Positions 34,491 to 43,066 of a stretch of 64,000 bases of DNA are shown here, one piece after another. The stretch's first letter is position 1; every line of letters begins with the position of its first letter. This stretch comes from CAWGLW01 sp963823525 (GTDB taxonomy: Bacteria; Pseudomonadota; Gammaproteobacteria; Steroidobacterales; Steroidobacteraceae), in assembly GCA_963823525.1 (NCBI GenBank), contig CAWGLW010000006.1, forward strand, positions 1,674,001 through 1,738,000. Direction: 5' to 3'. A model generated the notes under the pieces. It searched no databases and was not told the origin of the DNA. It saw only the letters and a program-made list of their open reading frames with translations. The translations under genes and the position numbers were made by a program.

Positions 34491-36052
34491 CTGTTGATTT
34501 GCACCGAAAGTTGACCCGGGATTTGCGCTGAAAACTGACCCACCCGGATGGCCAGATTATGTCGGTTTTTGGTCTTTTCCTCCTTCGTGGTGGTTGAGTT
34601 CTTGAGGCGGTAACTGTCGTTGCCGGTCTCGAGGATGTGGCAGTGGTGGGTCAGCCGGTTCAGGATGTGCATCTTTGAGATCACCTCAGAGGCGATCGCT
34701 TCCCTGACAGCCTGTTCGACGAGTTGCTCGTCGTGGTGCAGGACGAGGGCCAGGATATCGGCCATCTCGCGGTCTCCGCCATCGCGCGGCATCAGCACCG
34801 ACTGCAGCCGCTTGAAGCTCGGCGGCAGCTCTGTGAATGGCGCGCCGTTACGCAGCGCGCCGGGCTTGCGCTGCACGACGGCAAGGTAATGGCGCCAGTC
34901 GTAGATCGTGACGCCCTTGCTATTGTGGTCGCGGCTGAACACACGTTCGTGTTCGGCGATGACCTCGGCCTCGGCGACCAGCACGAGGCGCTCGGCATAG
35001 GCTCTCAGGCTCACCACCCGGTTGGCAAAGGCGGCCGGCACGCTGTAACGGTTGCGCTCGAACACGACGAGGCAGGTCGGCGAGACCCGCTTGGTCATCT
35101 CGATGAAGCCGTCGAACGGTGGCGGCATCGCCATCAGCGCCGCTTGTTCGTCGGCGTGGACCTCGGCGACTGTACGCTGCGAGTGCTCGGGATGGACGAT
35201 CTCGTGCCACAGGCTCTGGCAGCGGGCTTCGAGCCAGGCATTGGCCTCGGTGAGATCCGCGAAGGCCGGCGCGTCCTGCAACAGCCGATGGCGGGCATCG
35301 CGGACGTTCTTCTCGACCTGACCCTTCTCCCAGCCGGCGGCTGGGTTGCAAAACTCCGCCTCGAACAGGAAGTGGCTGACCATGGCCCGAAAGCGGGCGT
35401 TGACCAGGCGCCCCTTGCCGCGGCCGACTTTATCCACTGCCGTCTTCATGTTGTCATAGATGCCGCGCTCGGGCACGCCACCCAACACGCGGAACGCATG
35501 GTTGTGAGCATCGAACAGCATCTCGTGCGTCTGGGTCAGGTAGGCGCGCAAATGAAACGCCCGGCTGTGGCAGAGCTTGGTGTGCGCCACCTGCAGCTTG
35601 GTCTTCTTCCGCCCGATGACGAGCCAGTCCTCGCTCCAGTCGAACTGAAAAGCCTCGCCCGGCGCAAACACCAGCGGTACGAAAGCGCCGCGGCTCGCCT
35701 GGTGGGTGCGTTCCCGCTCGCGCTGCCGCCAGTCCCGCGCAAAGGCGGCCACCCGGTCGTACGAACCGTCATAGCCAAGCGCCACGAGGTCGCGGTGCAG
35801 CTGCTTCAGGTTACGGCGGCGCTTGCGGTTGTGCTTCGCCTCCCGGGTCAGCCAGCTCGACAATATCTCGGCATACGGATCGAGCTTGCTCGCGCTCCTC
35901 CTGGTCGGGTACTTCGGCTCGACGACGTCGCCGGCCAGGTACTTGCGAATGGTGTTCCGGGACAGCCCGGTCCGTCGCTTGATCTCTCGAATCGCCAGCC
36001 CTTCACGATGGTGCCAGCGCTGAATCACGCTCAATAAATCCACGTCTATCAC
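34382..36052 (-). CDS. istA: IS21 transposase IstA fused in frame to the IstB C-terminus
   Basis: A 556-residue open frame. Residues 1-470 are IstA: N-terminal helix-turn-helix (LAIREIKRRTGLSRNTIRKYL), DDE integrase core with FQFDWSEDW (first Asp), GGVPERGIYDNMKTAV (second Asp) and the glutamate near KGQVEKNVRDARHRLL. Then, after KMHILNRL, it continues with THHCHILETGNDSYRLKNS, which looks like the C-terminus of IstB, the ATPase partner. So istA and istB were joined by a deletion around 34645-34670. The frame has no stop inside the element and reads through its left end to 34382. Start is GTG at 36052; a GTG at 36043 with AGGAG upstream is an alternative. Probably inactive without IstB. Confidence 0.85.
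   Translation of the reverse strand: MIDVDLLSVIQRWHHREGLAIREIKRRTGLSRNTIRKYLAGDVVEPKYPTRRSASKLDPYAEILSSWLTREAKHNRKRRRNLKQLHRDLVALGYDGSYDRVAAFARDWRQRERERTHQASRGAFVPLVFAPGEAFQFDWSEDWLVIGRKKTKLQVAHTKLCHSRAFHLRAYLTQTHEMLFDAHNHAFRVLGGVPERGIYDNMKTAVDKVGRGKGRLVNARFRAMVSHFLFEAEFCNPAAGWEKGQVEKNVRDARHRLLQDAPAFADLTEANAWLEARCQSLWHEIVHPEHSQRTVAEVHADEQAALMAMPPPFDGFIEMTKRVSPTCLVVFERNRYSVPAAFANRVVSLRAYAERLVLVAEAEVIAEHERVFSRDHNSKGVTIYDWRHYLAVVQRKPGALRNGAPFTELPPSFKRLQSVLMPRDGGDREMADILALVLHHDEQLVEQAVREAIASEVISKMHILNRLTHHCHILETGNDSYRLKNSTTTKEEKTKNRHNLAIRVGQFSAQIPGQLSVQINSQDPKVGEGRHRTNPADGLPGEEGGRRWHRSRHTCR
34492..34541. repeat. Left end of the IS21 element with two internal repeats
   Basis: Starts TGTTGATTTGCACCGAAAG and contains a second copy beginning GATTTGCGCTGAAAACTG. 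It is the inverse of the right end, with some differences. Confidence 0.8.
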
Positions 36053-36097
36053 TCCTGATCAACTCCCGCCGTCCTGCAGCGGGAGGAAGCGTTACAC

Positions 36098-36159
36098 GTG
36101 GGCCAGTTTTAGATGCAAGTGCCCGGGCTTAGTGGGTCACTTCTGGATGCAAATCAACA
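36098..36159. repeat. Right end of the IS21 element with two internal repeats
   Basis: Ends GGATGCAAATCAACA; read inversely it gives TGTTGATTTGCATCC, then TGACCC, matching the left end. A second, less perfect copy (GGGCCAGTTTTAGATGCAAG) lies inside. Confidence 0.8.
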
Positions 36160-36950
36160 TTCTGATCCTGGCGAGCTGCGACTGTCGCGGGCGGTCACTG
36201 CATCATCCGCGGTGCCCGGTGTGTTTTCACCGATAACCCTCGACAATCATGGTGGCAACTGCGGCTACGAGTACCCGGCCTCGGTCGGGGATGTCACTCA
36301 TCCCGAGAACCGGGCCGAACAGGCCGGCAGGGCGATCCAGCGATATCGGGAGATGCGCGAATTTCAGTACAGCGCGGGGCGGCCTTACATTCACCTGGAA
36401 GATGGCGGGGTGGCCGACAACATCGGCGTACGTGGAGTCCTCGAGGGAATCTACGAGCTCGAGGCGAGCCCGGCATTTCGCAGCGAAAGCGGTTTCAACG
36501 TGATCCGCCGGATTGCGCTGGTCGTCGTGAATGCCCACTCGAATCCGAGTACGGACTGGGACAAGAAGGAATCAGCGCCGGGACTGTTCACACTGTTGTC
36601 GCGATCGGCTTCGGTGCCTATCGAGCGCTATTCTTTCGAGACGATTGAACTCATGAAGGACCGCGCCGGATTCATGGCCTGGCGACGGAGTCTTCTGGTT
36701 GCGACAGGCGCGCCTTGCCGGGGCGACAGAGGCGGAGGCCGAGGCGAGCATACCCAGGCTCGACCTGCACGTACTCGACATCAGTTTCGATGCGATTCGT
36801 GACCCTCAGGAACGCGAGTATTTCATGAACCTTCCGACCAGCTTCGTCCTGCCCGACGAGGCCGTCGACCGGTTGCGCCAAATAGCCGGGCGGCTGCTCC
36901 GTGAGTCGATCCAGTACCAGTCTCTGCTCAGGGATCTCGATGAGTCGTAA
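36160..36950 (+). pseudogene. Patatin-like phospholipase, 5'-truncated and frameshifted
   Basis: Remnant of a bacterial patatin-type lipase. From the IS border it reads LRLSRAVTASSAVPGVFSPI and later YIHLEDGGVADNIGVRGVLEG, where DGG holds the catalytic Asp of the Ser-Asp dyad. The N-terminal half with the GGGxRG oxyanion loop and GxSxG serine is missing, removed at the IS junction. Near 36690-36715 the frame shifts by one base; the correct C-terminus continues as RQARLAGATEAEAEASIPRL and ends with a stop at 36948-36950. The frameshift after the catalytic Asp and the missing 5' half together mean the gene is dead. It originally encoded an outer or secreted lipase, perhaps acting on phospholipids. 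Confidence 0.82.
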
Positions 36951-37177
36951 AGGCCACGGGCCGCGGTAGATGCAGGCTTCGGCGGGTGGGAGGCGACGTC
37001 GTTGTCCCGCCGGTACCGCTAACGGCGCTGCTGCGGTCGATCATCGGCGCCATTTTCTGATCGATTGGACAACGGGGCGGATATTCGACGGGCGTGACCC
37101 TGCGCGGGCCCGCGAAATCGCTCCTGAAAAGATTCTATCGGTTAAGATTGGCCCGAATTCAGCCTGGGGGAACATTG

Positions 37178-37420
37178 ATGGATCGAGGCGCTAGGTTAAC
37201 CCTGCTCGGCGTGATGCTCACAGCGCTTGTTGCTTGTGGCGGTGAGGCGCCAAAGCAGGACAAGGAAGAAATGCGTGCGCTGGGCCGCGACACCGATGAC
37301 ACCGTTTTCGACGACATGATCCAGACGCAGGACCGGGCACGTGCAGTAGAGGACATCACTCTCGGACGAAAGGACGACCTCGACGCGGAACTCGAGGCAG
37401 CCGAAGGTTCAAACCAGTAG
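37178..37420 (+). CDS. Small putative lipoprotein
   Basis: An 80-residue protein with a lipoprotein signal: MDRGARLTLLGVMLTALVAC, with lipobox LVAC and Gly at +2. The mature part is about 60 residues, strongly acidic and helical (APKQDKEEMRALGRDTDD, DAELEAAEGSNQ). No family is recognised. The start at 37178 places the lipobox Cys at residue 20; GGGGGAA upstream is a fair ribosome site. It is followed after 45 bases by a methyltransferase gene on the same strand. Confidence 0.75.
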   Translation: MDRGARLTLLGVMLTALVACGGEAPKQDKEEMRALGRDTDDTVFDDMIQTQDRARAVEDITLGRKDDLDAELEAAEGSNQ

Positions 37421-37465
37421 CCCACGGACTATCGGTACCCCGTTTCCGTCGCGTAGAGCAGAAAC

Positions 37466-38134
37466 ATGCAGCGAGTACTCGAACCCGAGCTTATGGATGA
37501 GTTCGAGCAGGCACGAGCGTACGCCCTGGCGGATTTTGCTGAGCCTAACGAACGTTTCGTCACTTACATTGCCGAGCAGTTTCCGGAACTCGATGCCGGC
37601 GCAATCCTTGACCTCGGTTGTGGCCCGGGTGACATCGTGCTGCGCCTGGCTGCACGCTTTTCGCGCCTCGAGGTTCACGGCCTGGACGGTTCGGCTGCCA
37701 TGCTCGATTTCGGGCGCGCCCGCCTGGCCGAACTGCCGCAACTGGCGCACCGTGTGCAGTTCATCGAGGGCATCCTGCCGGGCGCGACCTTACCGAGGCA
37801 ACACTACGACGCGATCATCAGCAACAGCCTGCTGCATCATCTGCATGATCCACGCGTGCTCTGGAATTCGATTCGCGAATCGGCCGTGCCGGCTGCGCCG
37901 GTCATCGTCATGGATCTGTTTCGACCAGAATCAACGGAGGCCGCCCGCGCAATCGTCGAGCACTATTCGGGCAGTGAGCCTGAGGTGCTCAAGCAGGATT
38001 TCTTTAACTCGCTCTGCGCAGCCTTCGAACCCGACGAGGTGCGACAGCAGTTGCACGACAGCGGACTGTCCGGGCTGGACGTACGCACCGTTTCAGATCG
38101 TCACCTGCTGATCAGCGGTCGTCTGCCCGGGTGA
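37466..38134 (+). CDS. Class I SAM-dependent methyltransferase, coupled to plsB
   Basis: A 222-residue methyltransferase. Motif I is ILDLGCGPGDIVLRLA (about residues 47-62), motif II VHGLDGSAAMLDFGRAR with the ribose-binding Asp, and motif IV DAIISNSLLHHLHDPRVL. The fold and length resemble small-molecule methyltransferases, including UbiE/COQ5-like types, but nothing fixes the substrate. The stop overlaps the plsB start by four bases (GTGA), so both proteins are produced together. A lipid-related substrate is a reasonable guess from that coupling, not a demonstrated fact. Confidence 0.87.
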   Translation: MQRVLEPELMDEFEQARAYALADFAEPNERFVTYIAEQFPELDAGAILDLGCGPGDIVLRLAARFSRLEVHGLDGSAAMLDFGRARLAELPQLAHRVQFIEGILPGATLPRQHYDAIISNSLLHHLHDPRVLWNSIRESAVPAAPVIVMDLFRPESTEAARAIVEHYSGSEPEVLKQDFFNSLCAAFEPDEVRQQLHDSGLSGLDVRTVSDRHLLISGRLPG

Positions 38135-40590
38135 GTGGTTTCACACCGCTGGAGCGACTGCTCCTGCCGCTGGTGCGCGGCTTTGTTGCATTGTGGGTGC
38201 GCCCGTCGGTCCTGCCGGACGATGTTCGTGAACGCCTCGGCAGCGGGCGGCCGGTTGTCTATGTGCTCGAGAAGCGAAGTATCGTCGATATGGCCGTGCT
38301 GGAGTACGTTTGCAAAGAACGTGGCCTGCCGCCGCCGCTTGAGCCTTTCCAGGGCGGAGCCGTACTTCCGGTCTCGACGGTCTTCCTTGAAAGACGAGCC
38401 GGCTTTCTCGGCCTGCGGGTGGATCGCCGCATGCCCGCGGGACTGTTGACCCTGACGGAGCATGCCATTGGTGCAACGGCGCTCGATGTCGAACTGGCAC
38501 CGGTCAGTCTGTTTTTCGGCCGGGTACCAGGACGAGAGCGTTCCTGGTTCCGGCTGATGGTGGCTGAGGACTGGGATATTGGCGGGCGATTTCGCAAGCT
38601 GCTTTCGCTGTTGATCAACGGTCGCAATCTCCTGACGCTGTTTGGCGATCCGATTTCGCTGCAGCGGAGTATTGGTGATGCGCGCGACACCCGACTGGGG
38701 CCGCGGCGGCTCTGGCGCCAGTTACGTGCGCAGTTTCGGAACCAGCGCACGGCGACAATTGGCCCGGACCTGTCTCATCGAAGGACCATCGTGGCGCAGG
38801 TGCTGCGTACCGAGAGCGTACGCGAGGCCGTGCGTGCTGAGATGCAGTCGAAGAATCTCTCGCGACGCGACGCGCTGAAAGTGGCGCGCGGTTATGCCTT
38901 CGAAATCGCTGCCAATTACTCGCATCCGTTCGTAGTCTTTATGTCCGGCGTGCTTGGCCGGCTCTGGAACAAGCTCTATGACGGCGTTGAACTCGCGAAC
39001 TTCTCGAACCTCGAATCGGTCGGGGAGGGCAGAGAAATCGTCTACGTGCCCTGCCATCGCAGTCACATGGATTATCTGCTGCTGTCCTACGTGGTCTTTC
39101 ACAAGGGATTCGCGGTTCCGCACATTGCCGCCGGCATCAACCTGAACATGCCGGGCGTCGGACCGCTGCTCCGGCGCGGCGGCGCTTTTTTTCTGCGCCG
39201 TAGTTTCAGCGGCAATGCGCTTTATTCAGCCGTGTTCGTCAAGTATCTCGGTCTGATGATGGCGCGTGGTCACTCGATCGAGTATTTCATCGAGGGTGGC
39301 CGAAGTCGCACCGGCCGGCTGTTGCAACCGAAGACCGGCATGCTGGCCATGACGGTGCGCAGTTACCTGCGCCAGCCGACCCGGCCAATCGTTTTCGTAC
39401 CAGTGTATTTCGGCTACGAGCGTCTGCTCGAGGGCGGCACGTACGTCGGCGAACTGTCCGGCCGGCCAAAGGAGAAGGAGTCCATAGTGACGCTGTTCCG
39501 GGCGATCCCCGCGCTGCGCAAGCGCTTTGGCAAGGTCTATGTCAGCTTCGGTGAACCCCTGTCTCTGGATGAGAAAATCCTGCAGCACGACCCTGAGTGG
39601 AAGCGAATGCCGGTCGGGGAGGCGGATCAACCGCAGTGGTTCCGGCCACTGGTGACGGAACTGGCGACGTCGATCATGACCCGCATCAATTCCGCTGCCG
39701 CCGTCACGCCGGTCAACCTGCTTGGCCTGGTGCTGCTGGCGACGCCCAAGCAGAGCATGGGCGCCGCGGACCTTGCGCGCCAGCTCGAGCTGTATGCCTC
39801 ATTGCTGAGACAGGCGCCTTATTCGCCGAACTGCTGGGTCACCGCCATGGACGGTGCTTCGATGATCGCCTACGGCGAGTCGCTGGGTTTTCTCAGGCGG
39901 CGACCTCAGGAACTCGGTGACATCATCTCGATGCCTGAATACGAGTCGATCCTGAGTGCCTATTTCCGTAACAACGCGCTGCATCTGCTGCTGATGCCAT
40001 CGCTGATCGCCTGCGCATTTCTGAACAATGCGGCCGTCAGCATCGAGGACCTGTATCGGTTGGCGGGACGCGTCTATCCATACATCGTCAAGGAGTACTT
40101 CATGCGCTGGCCGGTCTCCGCTTTGCCGGAGGTCGTCGACGAGTTGCTCGAAGACCTGCTCAATCACGGCCTGCTGACCGCAAGCGAGGATCGTCGGATC
40201 TGGCGTCGTCCGCCGACCGAGTCGACCGAGGCCGTTCAGCTATCGGTGCTGGCCAGGGCGAGTGTGCCGATCCTGGAGCGCTACTACCTGGCCATTTCCC
40301 AGCTGTTGCGGGCCGGCAGCGGCAAGCTCAGCCAGGAGGCCCTGGTGCACCAGTGCCAGTTGACCGCGCAGCGAATGTCGATGCTTTACGCGTTGAATTC
40401 GCCCGAGTTCTTTGATCGACACCTGTTCGACCATTTTCTGAGACTGCTTCGTCAACAGGACGTGCTCCAGACGACGCCCGAGGGCAAACTGGCCTACGAC
40501 GCTGAGCAGCTCGAGGCCATCGCTTCGGATGCGAAGATGGTGCTGGCTGAGCAGATCCGCAACAGCATTCTGCAGGTCGTGCACCGGTAG
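38131..40590 (+). CDS. plsB: Glycerol-3-phosphate 1-O-acyltransferase
   Basis: An 819-residue membrane-associated acyltransferase that puts an acyl group from acyl-CoA or acyl-ACP on position 1 of glycerol 3-phosphate, the first step of phospholipid synthesis. The four acyltransferase blocks are visible: VPCHRSHMDYLLL (HX4D, about residue 310), GAFFLRRSF, FIEGGRSRTGR and RPIVFVPVYFGYERLLEG. Length matches E. coli PlsB (807). Start is GTG at 38131, overlapping the methyltransferase stop. The C-terminal third is the typical helical domain of PlsB. Many related bacteria also have PlsX/PlsY, which are not seen here. Confidence 0.96.
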   Translation: MSGFTPLERLLLPLVRGFVALWVRPSVLPDDVRERLGSGRPVVYVLEKRSIVDMAVLEYVCKERGLPPPLEPFQGGAVLPVSTVFLERRAGFLGLRVDRRMPAGLLTLTEHAIGATALDVELAPVSLFFGRVPGRERSWFRLMVAEDWDIGGRFRKLLSLLINGRNLLTLFGDPISLQRSIGDARDTRLGPRRLWRQLRAQFRNQRTATIGPDLSHRRTIVAQVLRTESVREAVRAEMQSKNLSRRDALKVARGYAFEIAANYSHPFVVFMSGVLGRLWNKLYDGVELANFSNLESVGEGREIVYVPCHRSHMDYLLLSYVVFHKGFAVPHIAAGINLNMPGVGPLLRRGGAFFLRRSFSGNALYSAVFVKYLGLMMARGHSIEYFIEGGRSRTGRLLQPKTGMLAMTVRSYLRQPTRPIVFVPVYFGYERLLEGGTYVGELSGRPKEKESIVTLFRAIPALRKRFGKVYVSFGEPLSLDEKILQHDPEWKRMPVGEADQPQWFRPLVTELATSIMTRINSAAAVTPVNLLGLVLLATPKQSMGAADLARQLELYASLLRQAPYSPNCWVTAMDGASMIAYGESLGFLRRRPQELGDIISMPEYESILSAYFRNNALHLLLMPSLIACAFLNNAAVSIEDLYRLAGRVYPYIVKEYFMRWPVSALPEVVDELLEDLLNHGLLTASEDRRIWRRPPTESTEAVQLSVLARASVPILERYYLAISQLLRAGSGKLSQEALVHQCQLTAQRMSMLYALNSPEFFDRHLFDHFLRLLRQQDVLQTTPEGKLAYDAEQLEAIASDAKMVLAEQIRNSILQVVHR

Positions 40591-40662
40591 GTTTGCGTTC
40601 GCGCGCGGCGACCGCTCGGATTGCGGGGTTTTTCGCTGAGCAGTCTCCGGGGATGTGGCGTG

Positions 40663-41097
40663 TCAGTCGTCGGTGCGAATTCGCCCGCGCATCTGCTTGG
40701 TTCGCGAGTCGCGTGCCTTGGCTTCGAGCCTGCGTTTCTTTGAGGCGCGGGTCGGCTTGGTCGGGCGTCGCTTCTTCGGTTCGATCAGCGCGCCTCGTAT
40801 CATCTCCAGCAGGCGGTCAAGGGCATCGGCCCGGTTCTTCTCGAGCGAGCGAAAGCGCTGGGCGTCAATGACGATAACGCCTGCATCGCTCAGACGTCTT
40901 CCGGCCAGTGTCGCGAGTCGCAGGCGCGCTGCTTCAGGCAGGTCCAGCCAGCCCGCCAGGTCAAAGCGCAGTTCGGCAGCGTTCGATACCTTGTTGACGT
41001 TCTGGCCACCGGGACCCGAGGCGCGAACGTGCCTGAACTCGAGCAACTCATCGGGAATGGAAAGACTCTCCGAAACCTGCACCGGCACGGCAGTCAT
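40663..41097 (-). CDS. arfB: Alternative ribosome-rescue factor ArfB (YaeJ/ICT1 type peptidyl-tRNA hydrolase)
   Basis: A 144-residue codon-independent release factor. SGPGGQNVNKV contains the GGQ motif (residues 30-32) that hydrolyses peptidyl-tRNA in the ribosome. The basic C-terminal tail (KKRRPTKPTRASKKRRLEAKARDSRTKQMRGRIR) is the part that enters the empty mRNA channel of stalled ribosomes. Length equals E. coli ArfB (140). No RF2 or ArfA is present nearby. It lies 8 bases after the MscS gene on the same strand, so they may be co-transcribed. Confidence is high because both diagnostic regions are intact. Confidence 0.94.
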   Translation of the reverse strand: MTAVPVQVSESLSIPDELLEFRHVRASGPGGQNVNKVSNAAELRFDLAGWLDLPEAARLRLATLAGRRLSDAGVIVIDAQRFRSLEKNRADALDRLLEMIRGALIEPKKRRPTKPTRASKKRRLEAKARDSRTKQMRGRIRTDD

Positions 41098-41105
41098 TCC
41101 GTGGG

Positions 41106-42434
41106 TCAGGGATTGCGCGCCGGCTCGAGCGCTGCCAGCGGCGGGTCAGCCATTTCGAGGCGGACCTCGCGTTGTGCCACCGGGATCGTAATGTCGTGTT
41201 CCTGGAACAGTCGCCAGATCGTTCGGTTGACGTCCGAACGTACATTATTGACGCCTTCGTGCGGGTCTGGAATCCAGAATCGCAGTTCCAGTTCGATACC
41301 GTGATCGCCAAAATGCATCAGCCGCGCAACCGGTGCCGGCTGCTTGAGGATGCGGTTGTGGGTCTCGGTTGCCTTGAGCAGCAGTTGCATGGCCAGCTCA
41401 GGGTCGCTCTTATAGCTGACCCGTATCGGCAGTTTCAGTCGCACCCGTGGGTCGGTGTAGCTCCAGTTGATGACCGAGTTGGTGATCAGGTTCTGGTTTG
41501 GCACCAGCGTCTCGACCCCGTCGCGATCGCGTACCACGACGTACCGGCCACGCAGTTCCTCGACCCAGCCAAACCCCTCGGTGCTCGTACCGGTCGTGCC
41601 GGTAAAGCTGATCACATCGCCCGGCTTGATCGAACGGTCCATCAGCAACACGAATCCACTGACGAAATTGGCGGCGATGCTCTGTAGTCCGAATCCAAGA
41701 CCGATGCCGATTGCGCCGGTCAGCACGTTGAGCGTCGTCAGGTCCAGTCCGGCGGCGTTCAGGCCGACCAGTACCGACAGACCGACGAGAAACGCCTGGG
41801 TGCCTTTCGCCAGCCCGATGCGCATGTTCGGCGCGAGCACGTCGAACTTCATCAGGCGGCGCTCGAACCACCTTGAGAGCCAGACCCCTCCGACAACGAA
41901 CAGGCTGACCGTGACCAGCAGTTTCATCACCGACCAGACGGAAATCCGGGTCTCGCCGAGGTTGATGCCGATGCCATCGAGTGCATTGATGACACCTTCG
42001 CCCCAGCCGAGCAGGTGCAGCGACAGGAAAGCCCAGATCACGATGCTGATCGGCGCTCCCCAGCCCTGTACGCGCGCCCTTGCCCCGAGCGAGACGCGCA
42101 CCAGGTACACGATCAGCCGAATGAACAGCAGCAGCGCCGTGAGTTGTACGCCGATTTTCACGAAATCGGTCCGCAGACCCATCGAGTGCATCATCCCGTC
42201 GGACATCGCGAGCAGCACCAGAGCCACGGCATAAGGCGCGAGCACCCAGCCGGCTTCGCGGACGCGGCCGCGCAGATCCTGAGGCTTTTCCGCCGTGGCC
42301 AGGTGATTGCGCAGGGCGCGGGCCAGCCACCAGCCCAGGCCCGCCATCGCCGCGATCACGGCGAGCTGGACAAGATTCGCAGGTTGCAGGGTGCTTTCGA
42401 CGAACTCGCCGAGCGCTTGCAGGCGTTTCTGCAT
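41106..42434 (-). CDS. Mechanosensitive ion channel, MscS family
   Basis: A 442-residue membrane channel. Several N-terminal hydrophobic helices precede the MscS core; the pore-lining helix TM3 lies within TLNVLTGAIGIGLGFGLQSIAANFVSGFVLLMD, rich in Gly and Ala. The following SIKPGDVISFTGTTGTSTEGFGWVEELRGRYVVVRDRDGVETLVPNQNLI is the beta domain. The C-terminal alpha/beta domain ends with EHDITIPVAQREVRLEM. It opens under membrane tension to release osmolytes on hypo-osmotic shock. It is longer than E. coli MscS (286), resembling YbdG/YnaI-size paralogues. It lies between the DUF465 and arfB genes on one strand. Confidence 0.92.
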   Translation of the reverse strand: MQKRLQALGEFVESTLQPANLVQLAVIAAMAGLGWWLARALRNHLATAEKPQDLRGRVREAGWVLAPYAVALVLLAMSDGMMHSMGLRTDFVKIGVQLTALLLFIRLIVYLVRVSLGARARVQGWGAPISIVIWAFLSLHLLGWGEGVINALDGIGINLGETRISVWSVMKLLVTVSLFVVGGVWLSRWFERRLMKFDVLAPNMRIGLAKGTQAFLVGLSVLVGLNAAGLDLTTLNVLTGAIGIGLGFGLQSIAANFVSGFVLLMDRSIKPGDVISFTGTTGTSTEGFGWVEELRGRYVVVRDRDGVETLVPNQNLITNSVINWSYTDPRVRLKLPIRVSYKSDPELAMQLLLKATETHNRILKQPAPVARLMHFGDHGIELELRFWIPDPHEGVNNVRSDVNRTIWRLFQEHDITIPVAQREVRLEMADPPLAALEPARNP

Positions 42435-42439
42435 AAAAT

Positions 42440-42664
42440 TCAGGCGTTCAGGTCGGGAATCAGCTGGCTTTCGATCCGGGCGATCTGATCCTTCAAGAGG
42501 AGCTTTCGCTTTTTCAAACGACGCAACTGGACCTGGTCTATGAAGAGGTCCATCTGCAGCCGGTTGATCACGTCATCGAGATCACGGTGCTCGATCCGCA
42601 GTTCCCGCAGACGTTCCAGGTGCCCAAATGTCTCGGTATCGACGTTGTCACCAACTTCGGTCAT
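42440..42664 (-). CDS. YdcH/DUF465 family small coiled-coil protein
   Basis: A 74-residue all-helical protein. It contains FGHLERLRELRIEHRDLDDVINRL and VQLRRLKKRKLLLKDQIARIE, the hallmark of the DUF465 (YdcH-like) family: two short helices forming a hairpin. The LKKRKLLLKDQI pattern is typical. The function is unknown; proteins of this group are common in proteobacteria. It precedes the MscS gene by 5 bases on the same strand, which suggests one transcript. No membrane segment is present. Confidence 0.85.
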   Translation of the reverse strand: MTEVGDNVDTETFGHLERLRELRIEHRDLDDVINRLQMDLFIDQVQLRRLKKRKLLLKDQIARIESQLIPDLNA

Positions 42665-42740
42665 GCCGAGTCAAGCCATCACTGATTGAAGTACAGGGCG
42701 CGAAGCTTATCGCGGCATGGCCCCGAAGCGATAGACTGGA

Positions 42741-43046
42741 TTACTGCAGACCGACGCTGTCGACGCTGTGGCCGGTCAGAATCACGAAGCCCTGCTGAGG
42801 AGTGACGCCGTCCAGCGTGTAATCGAAGACGTAGGTGCGACGCAGCGTCATCTGCCCCCGCGGGGACCGCACGGGCCGAAGCGCACGGAAGGCGACCGTG
42901 CCGTCGAGGAACTGCGCGCCGATGCCCTCGCAGGCCTCCCTCGCAACGCGGTTCGCGCTTTCCCGGGCGCCGAGACTGTCATGCCAGAACCAGCCGAGGG
43001 CCAGCATGGCCATCAGCAAGGCCAGCAGGGGCCAGGTGAGGAGCAT
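42741..43046 (-). CDS. DUF3301 domain-containing membrane protein
   Basis: A 101-residue protein with one N-terminal transmembrane helix (LLTWPLLALLMAMLALGWFWHD) and a soluble domain containing NRVAREACEGIGAQFLDGTVAF and LRRTYVFDYTLDG. This is the DUF3301 pattern, common in gammaproteobacteria and usually found next to cysQ, as here (20 bases). Function unknown; association with sulfur or nucleotide metabolism is implied only by the conserved neighbourhood. The ATG at 43046 is the likely start. Confidence 0.87.
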   Translation of the reverse strand: MLLTWPLLALLMAMLALGWFWHDSLGARESANRVAREACEGIGAQFLDGTVAFRALRPVRSPRGQMTLRRTYVFDYTLDGVTPQQGFVILTGHSVDSVGLQ

Positions 43047-43066
43047 CGGCAGCAGATTCCGGGGCT

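Larger units (their letters stand above)
34492..36159 (-). mobile_element. IS21-family insertion sequence with internal deletion
   Basis: A 1668-base element bounded by TGTTGATTTGCA at the left and TGCAAATCAACA at the right. Each end carries two copies of a 22-base repeat of the form GATTTGC-N8-TGACCC (left 34496-34517 and 34520-34541; right 36134-36155 and a weaker one about 36098-36119), as expected for IS21 transposase binding sites. The transposase gene istA is inside, reading leftward, but the separate istB ATPase gene is missing. Intact family members are 2-2.5 kb, so about 0.7 kb has been lost. No target-site duplication is seen at the flanks. The copy is unlikely to move by itself. 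Confidence 0.87.

Noticed and set aside
36970..37194. Possible 74-codon gene before the small lipoprotein
   Set aside because: No ribosome site, odd composition and overlap with the lipoprotein start; treated as noncoding.
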